A DNA stretch of 61,063 bases from Paludibacteraceae bacterium (lineage in GTDB: Bacteria; Bacteroidota; Bacteroidia; Bacteroidales; Paludibacteraceae). The position numbers and the translations under genes were made by a program. Shown one piece after another: positions 17,398 to 25,089 of the stretch. How positions within the stretch are numbered: position 1 is the stretch's first letter; each line of letters opens with the position of its first letter. Location: assembly GCA_017417025.1 (NCBI GenBank), contig JAFPZY010000063.1:1-61063 (forward strand), written 5' to 3'. Below the pieces are notes generated by a model, which saw only the letters and a program-made list of their open reading frames with translations, was not told where the DNA came from and searched no databases.

Positions 17398-19214
17398 CGA
17401 CCACAAGTGCACATATCAGACAACTGCTGGCGCAACTACCTGAATGCCCAGGTGTTTACCAGTACTTCAACAAAGAAGGCAAAGTAATATATGTAGGCAA
17501 GGCAAAGAATCTGCGCCGGCGCGTAAGCAGCTACTTCCAGAAAGAGCACGAGTGGGCGAAGACGCGCCAGCTGGTAAAGCACATTGCGGACATCAAATAT
17601 GTGGTTGTAGCCTCCGAGCAGGACGCTTTTCTGCTGGAAAACAACCTCATAAAGCAATACCAGCCGCACTACAACATACTGCTGAAAGACGGCAAATCAT
17701 ACCCGAGCATCTGCATAACCCGCGAAGACTATCCGCGCATATTCAAGACAAGGAAAATAATAAAGGGCGCGGGTGAATACTTCGGCCCATACAGCTACGG
17801 CAATACAGTGGACCTGGTGCTTGAACTTATCCACCGCCTATGCCCCATAAGGACATGTGCAATGCAGATGACGGGAAGAGGTGTGTCGGAAGGCAAATAC
17901 AAGACCTGCCTCAAGTACCACCTGAAAAAGTGCTGCGGCATCTGCGAGGGCAAAGTAAGCGACGAGCAGTACAAGGCATACATAGAAAGAGCCAAAAAGA
18001 TTATACGCGGCGATGCACACGAAATAAGCCACCAGCTTCTGGCAGAGATGAAGCATTGTGCCGATGAATACAAATATGAAGAGGCACAACTTCTGAAAGA
18101 GCAATACGAGCTTTTAGACAAATTCTGCAGCAAGACCATAATAACCAACGCCTCTGCCGGCGACCTGGACGTATTCGGCTACGAGGAAGACGGGGAAGAG
18201 GTATATATATCCGTGCTGCGCATACACAACGGGAGCATAGTGCAAGGGCAGACCATTGAATATCACAAACAACTGGAAGAACCGAAGGAAGAAGTGCTGG
18301 CAATGGGCATACATGAGTTGCGCGAGCAGATAAAGAGCGAAAATCAAGAAATCGTAGTGCCGTTTATTCCTGATTTCATCGACGAAAAACTGCACTTATA
18401 CATTGCAAATTCCGGAGACAAGAAGAAGCTGCTTGACCTTGCCATGCAAAATGTACGTCAATACATGCAGGACAAGATACGGCAAAGCTCGCGCCTCAAT
18501 CCGGACCAGCGTGCAGCACGTGTATTAGGCAAACTCCAACAGCTGCTCGGATTAGAGAAAATGCCTGTATTCATCGACAGTTTTGACAACTCGAACCTGC
18601 AAGGCAGCGATGCAGTTGCCAGCTGCGTAGTATTCAAGAAGGCCAAGCCGAGCAAACAGGACTACAGGCATTTCAAAATAGAGTCGGTGGAAGGACCGGA
18701 CGACTATGCTTCGATGCGCGAAATTGTAAGGCGCAGATACAGCAATCTTGCCGATGAAAACAAGGAAATGCCAGATTTGATTATTGCAGACGGCGGCATA
18801 GGTCAGATGGAGGCTATACGCGAAGTGACCGAAGAACAACTTGGGCTGCATATACCTATTGCAGGCCTGAAAAAAGACGACAAGCACCGCACCAATACAC
18901 TGCTGTTCGGGTTTCCCCCGAAAGAGATCAGTATGAAGGTGACAGACGAAGTGTTCCGCTTTCTGGTACAGATACAGGACGAGGTGCACCGTTTTGCCAT
19001 CTCTTACCACAAAAAGAAGCGCAGCATCTCACAGACGAGGAGTGAACTTGATGATATTCAAGGTGTTGGCCCTGTAACGAAGCAGAAGATACTAAATCAT
19101 TTCCACTCTGTGAAGCGTGCCGGAGAGGCATCTGCGGAGGAGTGGACAGAATTGCTCGGAAAGCACTTAGGCTCAAAGCTTTACGAGCATTTTGCGAGCA
19201 AAATATCGCGTTGA
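17394..19214 (+). CDS. uvrC: UvrABC excinuclease subunit C
   Basis: The nuclease of nucleotide excision repair that makes the dual incision. It is 606 residues. The GIY-YIG domain begins at CPGVYQYF (Gly20) with IYVGKAKNL at 32-40. A UVR-type helical segment (around EYKYEEAQLLKEQYELL) is in the middle, the RNase H-like domain contains IDSFDNSNLQG and LIIADGGIGQ, and the C-terminal helix-hairpin-helix is DDIQGVGPVTKQKIL. The start is a TTG overlapping the apt stop; no other start gives the conserved N-terminal spacing. Confidence 0.93.
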   Translation: MTTTSAHIRQLLAQLPECPGVYQYFNKEGKVIYVGKAKNLRRRVSSYFQKEHEWAKTRQLVKHIADIKYVVVASEQDAFLLENNLIKQYQPHYNILLKDGKSYPSICITREDYPRIFKTRKIIKGAGEYFGPYSYGNTVDLVLELIHRLCPIRTCAMQMTGRGVSEGKYKTCLKYHLKKCCGICEGKVSDEQYKAYIERAKKIIRGDAHEISHQLLAEMKHCADEYKYEEAQLLKEQYELLDKFCSKTIITNASAGDLDVFGYEEDGEEVYISVLRIHNGSIVQGQTIEYHKQLEEPKEEVLAMGIHELREQIKSENQEIVVPFIPDFIDEKLHLYIANSGDKKKLLDLAMQNVRQYMQDKIRQSSRLNPDQRAARVLGKLQQLLGLEKMPVFIDSFDNSNLQGSDAVASCVVFKKAKPSKQDYRHFKIESVEGPDDYASMREIVRRRYSNLADENKEMPDLIIADGGIGQMEAIREVTEEQLGLHIPIAGLKKDDKHRTNTLLFGFPPKEISMKVTDEVFRFLVQIQDEVHRFAISYHKKKRSISQTRSELDDIQGVGPVTKQKILNHFHSVKRAGEASAEEWTELLGKHLGSKLYEHFASKISR

Positions 19215-19234
19215 GAATAGCATATTTCAAAAAG

Positions 19235-19699
19235 ATGGACAGTTATACAGTAAAAATTGATTCTGACGGCGTTATTTCTCTACAGTCAGCCGACCAACAG
19301 AGTTATCCGGTAAGCCACCTGCTGCATCTTCACCCGGGCAGGAATGTGTTCGCTTTTGAGGGTGCGATGGGAGCAGGGAAGACCACCATCATCAAGCAAC
19401 TGTGCGAAGAACTGGGGACAACAGATGTTGTCAACTCCCCGACCTTCGCCATTGTCAATGTGTATGACATTCCCCGCCGTGACGGCAGTGCCGGTAGCGA
19501 GGAGGTCTATCACTTCGACTGCTACAGGCTGAAGGAGACAGACGAAGCCCGTGACATGGGTGCAGAAGAATACTTGTATTCAGGCTGTCTGTGCTTAGTG
19601 GAGTGGCCGGAGATAATCAGCGCACTTCTGCCGGAGGACACAGTCCATATAAATATAAGCACAACAGAGGACGGAGAAAGAATACTGACTACAGACTGA
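19235..19699 (+). CDS. tsaE: tRNA threonylcarbamoyladenosine biosynthesis ATPase TsaE
   Basis: A P-loop ATPase that works with TsaB/TsaD to form t6A37 on ANN-decoding tRNAs. The chosen ATG at 19235 gives 154 residues. The Walker A motif is GAMGAGKT (43-50), followed by the family-specific [21 protein letters not shown] and LVEWPE. Longer upstream readings overlap uvrC and are not conserved. It is 20 bp downstream of uvrC and 14 bp before the ABC ATPase. Confidence 0.92.
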   Translation: MDSYTVKIDSDGVISLQSADQQSYPVSHLLHLHPGRNVFAFEGAMGAGKTTIIKQLCEELGTTDVVNSPTFAIVNVYDIPRRDGSAGSEEVYHFDCYRLKETDEARDMGAEEYLYSGCLCLVEWPEIISALLPEDTVHINISTTEDGERILTTD

Positions 19700-19713
19700 A
19701 AAACCAACCAAGC

Positions 19714-20376
19714 ATGATAGACGTAACAGATATATACAAGAGTTTCGGCAACGTAAAGGTTTTACGCGGGGTGAACATGCATGTAGAGCGGGGGGAGATA
19801 GTGTCGATAATAGGCAAGAGCGGTGCCGGCAAGACGACCCTGCTCCAGATAATAGGGACACTGGACACGCCCGACAGCGGACAAGTGCTGATTGACGGCA
19901 CGGACGTGATGAAGATGAAAGAGAAGAGCCTGTCGGACTTCAGGAACAGGAACATAGGTTTCATCTTCCAGTTCCACCAACTACTGCCTGAATTTACTGC
20001 ATTAGAGAACGTTATGATGCCGGCTCTGATAGGGGGCTGGAAGCGCAAGGATGCAGAACAGCGTGCCGCCGAACTGCTTTCGGCCCTCGGAATGGAAGCC
20101 CGCATGCACCACAAGCCAGCCCAGATGTCAGGGGGTGAACAGCAACGCACAGCGGCAGCGCGCGCACTGATGATGTCTCCGAAAGTGATACTCGCAGACG
20201 AGCCGAGCGGCAGTCTTGACGAAGCCAACAAGCAGGAACTGAACAAACTACTACTGCTGCTCAGGCAGGAATACGGCCAAACAATAATAATAGTCACCCA
20301 CGACAAGGAACTTGCGCAGATTTCGGACCGCATAATAGAGATAAAAGACGGCGTAATATATGAGCCCAACAAGTGA
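19714..20376 (+). CDS. lolD: Lipoprotein-releasing ABC transporter ATPase LolD
   Basis: The ATPase of the LolCDE complex, which extracts lipoproteins from the inner membrane. It is 220 residues. Walker A GKSGAGKT is at 34-41, the Q-loop in [13 protein letters not shown], the signature [15 protein letters not shown], Walker [13 protein letters not shown], and the switch histidine in VTHD. The [18 protein letters not shown] stretch is typical of LolD/MacB-type ATPases. The permease partners are not in the window. Its neighbour encodes a lipoprotein (GldB). Confidence 0.88.
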   Translation: MIDVTDIYKSFGNVKVLRGVNMHVERGEIVSIIGKSGAGKTTLLQIIGTLDTPDSGQVLIDGTDVMKMKEKSLSDFRNRNIGFIFQFHQLLPEFTALENVMMPALIGGWKRKDAEQRAAELLSALGMEARMHHKPAQMSGGEQQRTAAARALMMSPKVILADEPSGSLDEANKQELNKLLLLLRQEYGQTIIIVTHDKELAQISDRIIEIKDGVIYEPNK

Positions 20377-20399
20377 GAAGGCAGCGCATTGACAGCGGA

Positions 20400-20454
20400 A
20401 TCACCTACTAATCACCTACTAATCACCTACTAATCACCTACTAATTACCTACTA
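20400..20454. repeat. Five tandem 11-bp repeats, unit ATCACCTACTA
   Basis: Four perfect copies of ATCACCTACTA and a fifth with one change lie head to tail between lolD and gldB. The period is close to one DNA turn. Arrays with the same 11-bp period and an ACCT core occur at 28586-28640 and 49664-49751. Confidence 0.95.
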
Positions 20455-20473
20455 AAGACAGCGGAGGAAAAGC

Positions 20474-21643
20474 ATGAAAACGGAGAGTTTATCAAGCATG
20501 AAAAGAGTAGTGCTACAAAGCATAGCAGAAAGGGGAAGGAGAATGCCTGCGAGGGCGGAAGAATGGGGGAAGAGAATGTCTGCGAGGGCAGAAGAATGGG
20601 GGAAGAGAATGTCTGCGAGGATAGCAGAAGGGGGAAGGGTTGTGTCATTGTGCATAGCGGCAATGATAGCAGTGATAATGAGCGGGTGCCACAAAGAGCG
20701 CCGCTACTATCCGTCACGTCTGCCCTCGGAGGCAGTATCGATAGTGCGCTTCGACAACGCCCTGATGAACGTGCGTGAGGAGTCGGCACGAGACGATATA
20801 CGTCTGCTATATGAGCAGTTCCCTGATTTCATGCCTGTTTTCACGGAGAACATACTGGGCATTCCTTCCTCCGACACAGCCTATCTTGCCGAGCAACTAC
20901 CTAAGTTTCTGAATGATACGCTCTACGGTTTTGCCGCCACCAACAAACTGGAGCAGGAGACATTCGGCGACGTGTCGCAGTTAGAGGAACGATTGTCGGA
21001 AGTGTTTGCGCGGCTGAAGTACCTGTTTCCGGACATGGAGCTGCCGGAAGTGTACTTCTTCATATCAGGCTTCAACGCTTCAGTGTTCTTCATAGAAGAC
21101 GGCGTGGCCATAGGAGCCGACATGTATTTAGGCAGCGACTATGAGTACTACAACCGCGTAGTGTATGATTATCAGAAGACGACGATGCGCCCCGAGTGCA
21201 TTCCGGTGGATGTGGTCAGCGCATGGCTGTTCCGCAACATCCCCTATACGGCGAACAAGAACAGACTGCTGGACCACATAATATACAGGGGGAAGATAAT
21301 GTATCTGCTCTCGGTGCTGTTCAAGGAAGATGCTGATTATGAGGTGATGGGCTACACGAAAGAGCAGTGGGAATGGTGCTTGCACTACGAGCGCGCGATA
21401 TGGAACAGGCTGATGGACCGCCGCGACCTGTTCAAGACCGAGCAAAGGCTGCTGACATCGTATATCAACGACGGGCCTTTCACATCAGAGATATCGCAGG
21501 AGTCGCCCGGCAGGCTCGGCACATGGGTGGGATGGCGCATAGCAGAGAGCTACATGGAGCACAATCCGCAAGTGAGCATGCAGGAGCTGATGGCAGAGCC
21601 GGATGCGCAGAAGATACTGGAAGAAAGTTATTACAAACCATGA
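20474..21643 (+). CDS. gldB: Gliding motility/type IX secretion-associated lipoprotein GldB-like
   Basis: Up to 389 residues. The body (SEAVSIVRFDNALM, LLYEQFPDFMPVFTENILGI, RLKYLFPDMELPEVYFFISGF, GADMYLGSDYEYY) has the layout of GldB, an outer-membrane-associated lipoprotein of gliding and type IX secretion systems. A lipobox MSGC places the acylated cysteine at residue 72 of the long form, after a hydrophobic stretch starting about residue 56. Everything before that is a repeat-rich extension of three 11-residue units (RMxARAEEWGK), each containing an in-frame ATG. The functional start may therefore be the ATG at 20609 (signal peptide MSARIAEGGRVVSL...). The 3' end overlaps sufS (ATGA). Confidence 0.8.
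   Translation: MKTESLSSMKRVVLQSIAERGRRMPARAEEWGKRMSARAEEWGKRMSARIAEGGRVVSLCIAAMIAVIMSGCHKERRYYPSRLPSEAVSIVRFDNALMNVREESARDDIRLLYEQFPDFMPVFTENILGIPSSDTAYLAEQLPKFLNDTLYGFAATNKLEQETFGDVSQLEERLSEVFARLKYLFPDMELPEVYFFISGFNASVFFIEDGVAIGADMYLGSDYEYYNRVVYDYQKTTMRPECIPVDVVSAWLFRNIPYTANKNRLLDHIIYRGKIMYLLSVLFKEDADYEVMGYTKEQWEWCLHYERAIWNRLMDRRDLFKTEQRLLTSYINDGPFTSEISQESPGRLGTWVGWRIAESYMEHNPQVSMQELMAEPDAQKILEESYYKP
20532..20630. repeat. Three tandem 33-bp repeats over the gldB translation start region
   Basis: Units 20532-20564, 20565-20597 and 20598-20630 each carry GGGGAAGRGAATG followed by YCTGCGAGG, i.e. a purine-rich ribosome-binding-like stretch with an ATG. The units keep the reading frame (11 codons each). 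Confidence 0.9.
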
Positions 21644-22875
21644 TAAGAGAGAGTATGAACAGAGGAGATTTCCCGATATTGGAGGAGAAGGTGTATAACC
21701 GTCCGTTAGTGTATTTAGACAATGCCGCCACGACCCAAAAGCCGCTGCAAGTGCTTGACAGTCTGCGTGAGGGGTATCTGCACTACAACGCCAATATCCA
21801 CCGCGGCGTTCACCACCTGAGCCAGGTTGCGACAAGCAGGCACGAAGCAGCCCGGCAGCGTACCGCCGATTTTATAGGAGCCGCCTCCGCCGCCGAAATC
21901 CTCTTCACCAAAGGCACGACTGACAGCATCAACATGCTGGCGTTCTCTTTCGGCGAGGCGTTTGTAGGCGCAGGCGACGAGATAATAGTCAGCGGGCTGG
22001 AGCACCACTCGAACATCGTGCCGTGGCAGATGCTGTGCCAACGCAAGCATGCCACGCTGCGCGTTATTCCGCTTCGCGAGGACCTGACTCTTGATTTGGA
22101 GGCGTTTGAGTCGCTCATCAACGCACATACGCGGCTTGTGTCGGTGGCCCACGTGAGCAACGCGCTCGGCATCATCAACCCGATAAGCGATATTATCCGC
22201 ATTGCGCACAGCCGGAACATCCCTGTCTGCATAGACGGTGCACAGTCGGCAGCGCGAATGCCGATAGACGTGCAGGCCCTCGGCTGCGACTTCTACGTGT
22301 GCTCCGCCCACAAGATGTACGGGCCGACAGGACTGGGCGTGCTGTACGGCAAAGAACAGTGGCTCAATCAGTTGCCTCCAGCACAGGGTGGGGGCGAGAT
22401 GATTGAGCACGTGCGCTGGGAGCACACGACCTACAACACACTGCCTTACAAATTTGAGGCAGGCACGCCCGACTTCATAGGCAGCGTCGCTTTCGCCGCA
22501 GCGCTTGACTATATCGACTCTGCCGGCAGAGAGAAGATTATGCAGCACGAGCAGCAGCTCAGCGCATACGCCGAGGAGCAGCTCGGGCAGATAGAGGGCG
22601 TGCGCGTATATGCCGCCGGACAAACGAAGGCGGGAGTGGTGTCATTCAATGTATATAACCCTGCTACACAGCAGCTTATACATCCTTTTGATGTGGGGAC
22701 ACTGCTTGACCGGCAGGGCGTGGCAGTGCGCACAGGACACCACTGCGCCGAGCCTCTGATGGACCACTTAGGCATACCGGGGACAGTCCGCGCGTCGTTT
22801 GCGCTCTACAACACGACCGAGGAAATAGACATCTTCACCACCGCACTACGCAAGGCGGCAGCCATGCTGGAGTGA
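21640..22875 (+). CDS. sufS: Cysteine desulfurase SufS
   Basis: A PLP enzyme releasing sulfur from cysteine for Fe-S cluster assembly by the SUF system. From ATG 21640 it has 411 residues and the usual spacing before DFPILEEKVYNRPLVYLDNAATTQKP-like sequence; the ATG at 21655 is an alternative. The PLP lysine is Lys225 in SAHKMYGPTG. The active cysteine is Cys369 in RTGHHCAEP, the SufS (group II) form. Other suf genes are not adjacent; it is flanked by gldB (4-bp overlap) and a secreted phosphohydrolase. Confidence 0.93.
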   Translation: MIRESMNRGDFPILEEKVYNRPLVYLDNAATTQKPLQVLDSLREGYLHYNANIHRGVHHLSQVATSRHEAARQRTADFIGAASAAEILFTKGTTDSINMLAFSFGEAFVGAGDEIIVSGLEHHSNIVPWQMLCQRKHATLRVIPLREDLTLDLEAFESLINAHTRLVSVAHVSNALGIINPISDIIRIAHSRNIPVCIDGAQSAARMPIDVQALGCDFYVCSAHKMYGPTGLGVLYGKEQWLNQLPPAQGGGEMIEHVRWEHTTYNTLPYKFEAGTPDFIGSVAFAAALDYIDSAGREKIMQHEQQLSAYAEEQLGQIEGVRVYAAGQTKAGVVSFNVYNPATQQLIHPFDVGTLLDRQGVAVRTGHHCAEPLMDHLGIPGTVRASFALYNTTEEIDIFTTALRKAAAMLE

Positions 22876-23819
22876 TGAAAGGCTGTATCCGCACTCTGCT
22901 AAGCATCGCCGCCATGTTATGGGGGCTGTGCAGCATAGGCGCGCAGGAGCGTAACAGCCTGACAATCATCTTCTACAACACCGAGAACTTCTTCGACTGC
23001 GAGCACGACACGCTGCACAACGACTATGAGTTCCTCCCGTCCGGCCAACGGCACTGGACATGCGGGCGCATGGACTACAAGGCGGAGCAGACAGCCCGCG
23101 TGCTCGCCAACGCAGGCGGCAGCAGTACGCCCGCACTGATAGGGCTATGCGAGGTGGAGAACCGCAAGTGCCTCTCGCTGCTGTGCAGGAAAATGGCTGA
23201 TTATCACTACAATATACTGCACTCAGAAAGTCCGGACGAGCGGGGGATAGACGTGGCACTGCTGTACGACCGCAAGCAGTTCCAGCTGCTTGACTCGGCT
23301 TTTCTGCGCGTAGGCGCAAACAAGGGTCTGCGTACACGCGACATTCTTTATGCCAAAGGCGGGACACGAGACGGCGACACGCTGCACGTGTTTGTGTGCC
23401 ACCTGCCGTCGATGCTCGGCGGCGCAAAGGCCTCGGAGTGGAAGCGCCAGGCTGCCAAAGACCTGCTGCGGCACTGCACCGACAGCATTCTGGGCTGCAA
23501 CAGGAACGCGCAGATAATAGTAATGGGCGACATGAACTGCCGTCCTGCGGACGACATAAGCGGACTGCACAACCGCATGCAGGAACTGCAGCAAAAGGGC
23601 ATAGGGACGGAGAAATACAGGGGGCGGTGGACGTGCCTCGACCAGTTCTATCTATCGCACGCCCTTGACAGTATGTGCAGCGTGTCGGTGTATGCACCCG
23701 CCTGGCTGTCAGAGCGCGACGACAAGTACACCGGCACCCGCCCGAAACGCACTTTCTACGGCTACAAATACCGTCGTGACGGCTACAGCGACCACTTTCC
23801 GATTGTGCTGAAGTACTGA
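22875..23819 (+). CDS. Secreted endonuclease/exonuclease/phosphatase-family protein
   Basis: A 314-residue protein with a signal peptide ending near SIGAQ (residues 1-23), so it acts in the periplasm or outside. EEP-fold motifs: FYNTENFFD near the N-terminus, GLCEVENRKC with the metal-binding Glu, VFVCHLPS, VMGDMNCRPADD and the closing GYSDHFPIVL with the catalytic Asp-His. Bacteroidales proteins of this kind are annotated as endonucleases or phosphodiesterases; substrate unknown. The ATG overlaps the sufS stop (TGATG). Confidence 0.85.
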   Translation: MKGCIRTLLSIAAMLWGLCSIGAQERNSLTIIFYNTENFFDCEHDTLHNDYEFLPSGQRHWTCGRMDYKAEQTARVLANAGGSSTPALIGLCEVENRKCLSLLCRKMADYHYNILHSESPDERGIDVALLYDRKQFQLLDSAFLRVGANKGLRTRDILYAKGGTRDGDTLHVFVCHLPSMLGGAKASEWKRQAAKDLLRHCTDSILGCNRNAQIIVMGDMNCRPADDISGLHNRMQELQQKGIGTEKYRGRWTCLDQFYLSHALDSMCSVSVYAPAWLSERDDKYTGTRPKRTFYGYKYRRDGYSDHFPIVLKY

Positions 23820-23982
23820 AAGGAGATAAGGAAAGTTGTAGGAAGCAGAGAACAGGAATAGAGAGCAGGGGCAGAGCACAGGGAAGATAATAGGCAAGAG
23901 AGCGGAAAAGGGAACCGGAAAGAGAGCAGGAGGACCGACTTTCACAAGCCGGTCGCTCCCTAAAAGCGTAAAATCTATATAC

Positions 23983-24020
23983 ATCTGCGCCAAGGGTGTT
24001 ATTGCTGCGCAGATTTTTTA
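23983..24020 (+). terminator. Rho-independent terminator after the mnmG-to-EEP run
   Basis: A perfect 8-bp stem ATCTGCGC / GCGCAGAT (23983-23990 with 24007-24014) with a 16-nt loop is followed by a run of T. It lies 164 bp after the EEP stop. The rest of 23820-24152 holds a purine-rich stretch and the GTCGAAA repeats listed next; no gene is seen. Confidence 0.75.
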
Positions 24021-24025
24021 ATAAT

Positions 24026-24151
24026 AGTCGAAAGACCGCAGCTTTTTACTCGAAAGACCGCAGCTGCGCTGCTCAAAGTCGAAGGTCGAAAGCCGAATTA
24101 CTATCGACTGCACGATGCATATCCGGCTTTTGACTTTTGACTTTAGACTTA
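24026..24151. repeat. GTCGAAA-family repeat block with hairpin potential
   Basis: Several GTCGAAA units occur, twice extended to TCGAAAGACCGCAG. The left arm near 24075-24095 is roughly complementary to the right arm near 24131-24151, so the block can fold into a long imperfect hairpin between two convergent genes. Positions 24074-24104 are identical over 31 bp to 49792-49822. Confidence 0.8.
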
Positions 24152-24152
24152 C

Positions 24153-24851
24153 TTATTTCTTGATGACGAGTTTCTCTTCGATCTGGTCTGCGCCAACAAT
24201 CTTCGTTACGATAACGAGGAGTTGTCCGCTTTTGCCTGTAGCATCAACATTGGTGAGGTCAATAGTCTGATAGTCAGCGGTGATGGCTTGGGCATTGAGG
24301 CGTACATCAGTATTGTCGTCATAATCAACTATTTCAACGCTTGCATCCTTGTATGCGGTGAACTCCAAACGGCCGTTCTGATGGCAGATGCCGGGAACAG
24401 CAGGAGCAGGAGCAAGGTGGAAACGGGTGTTCAGAGCAGCTTGGTCTGCAGGCAGAGTGCAACTCTGGGTTGTTCCTACCGTCAGAGGCATAGTCCAACC
24501 TTCAACATCGTCTTTCAGATAAAGAGTTTCGCCGCTTGCGCTCAACACCTTGAAAGTGTAGGCTGTGCTGGCATTGGTCTTCACACCGATGAAGAGGTCG
24601 GTAAGGCTGTTGGATTTGTAAATCTGGTAGTTATAGCCGCCATTGATTGCATAAATAGCAACTGCACGACCAGTCATGTTTATCTCGGCACTACCAGTTG
24701 CTGCGCCTGCAGTTGCCTCATCGTTCAGAATCAGAGTAAGCTTGCCACCCTTGCTGTCCGAACTCATAATTTCCAGTTCAACACGTGCGGTTTCAACTGC
24801 CATCACGTTCATTGTTGCTGCTACGAGCAACGACATAAATAATTTCTTCAT
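24153..24851 (-). CDS. Secreted protein of unknown function
   Basis: A 232-residue protein with a clear signal peptide (MKKLFMSLLVAATMNVMA). The rest is rich in Thr, Ala and alternating hydrophobic residues, suggesting an all-beta exported protein. No enzyme motif was recognised. The C-terminal LLVIVTKIVGADQIEEKLVIKK-like end is basic and strand-like, reminiscent of, but not convincingly, a type IX sorting tail. It is the last gene of a minus-strand group that begins with the large sorting-domain protein at 28122, with a 49-residue ORF between the two. Confidence 0.7.
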   Translation of the reverse strand: MKKLFMSLLVAATMNVMAVETARVELEIMSSDSKGGKLTLILNDEATAGAATGSAEINMTGRAVAIYAINGGYNYQIYKSNSLTDLFIGVKTNASTAYTFKVLSASGETLYLKDDVEGWTMPLTVGTTQSCTLPADQAALNTRFHLAPAPAVPGICHQNGRLEFTAYKDASVEIVDYDDNTDVRLNAQAITADYQTIDLTNVDATGKSGQLLVIVTKIVGADQIEEKLVIKK

Positions 24852-24874
24852 TGTTATTTTTGTCTTAAAAGTTA

Positions 24875-25024
24875 TTAAATCTTCATTCTGCGGGCAGGAG
24901 CGCCGTCAGGGTTGCCGTCCATTACATTTTTACCACCCGGATTAGTAGAGGTGTGCTGCAAAACGCCACATACTTCAAAAATCTCAAAGCGGCATGCAGG
25001 TGACTCATATATATTTTTCTTCAT
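24875..25024 (-). CDS. Small 49-residue protein, type IX-associated small ORF
   Basis: An ATG at 25024 and TAA at 24875-24877 enclose a 49-codon ORF. It begins MKKNIYESPACRFEIFEV and ends with NPGGKN, DGNPDGAP and ARRMKI. The arrangement (MKKxYxxP start, short hydrophobic core, Gly/Pro/Asn/Asp-rich tail, RR near the end) resembles short hypothetical proteins seen in Bacteroidales beside surface-protein genes; that comparison is from memory. It has no signal peptide. The start ATG follows an A-rich leader, and the gene sits 23 bp upstream of the 24851 start. A second ORF of the same style is at 46124-46264. Confidence 0.6.
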   Translation of the reverse strand: MKKNIYESPACRFEIFEVCGVLQHTSTNPGGKNVMDGNPDGAPARRMKI

Positions 25025-25045
25025 AAACGCTGTGGAAAGTGTTTA

Positions 25046-25075
25046 CATAGAGACGGCGGTTTTGCCGTCTCTATG
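25046..25075 (-). terminator. Strong hairpin after the 25090-28122 gene
   Basis: A perfect 12-bp stem (CATAGAGACGGC / GCCGTCTCTATG) with a 6-nt loop lies 14 bp beyond the stop of the minus-strand gene. No long U run follows, so it may be a processing or attenuation hairpin that lets some transcription reach the small ORF. Confidence 0.6.
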
Positions 25076-25089
25076 CAAGCAGGTTAAAT

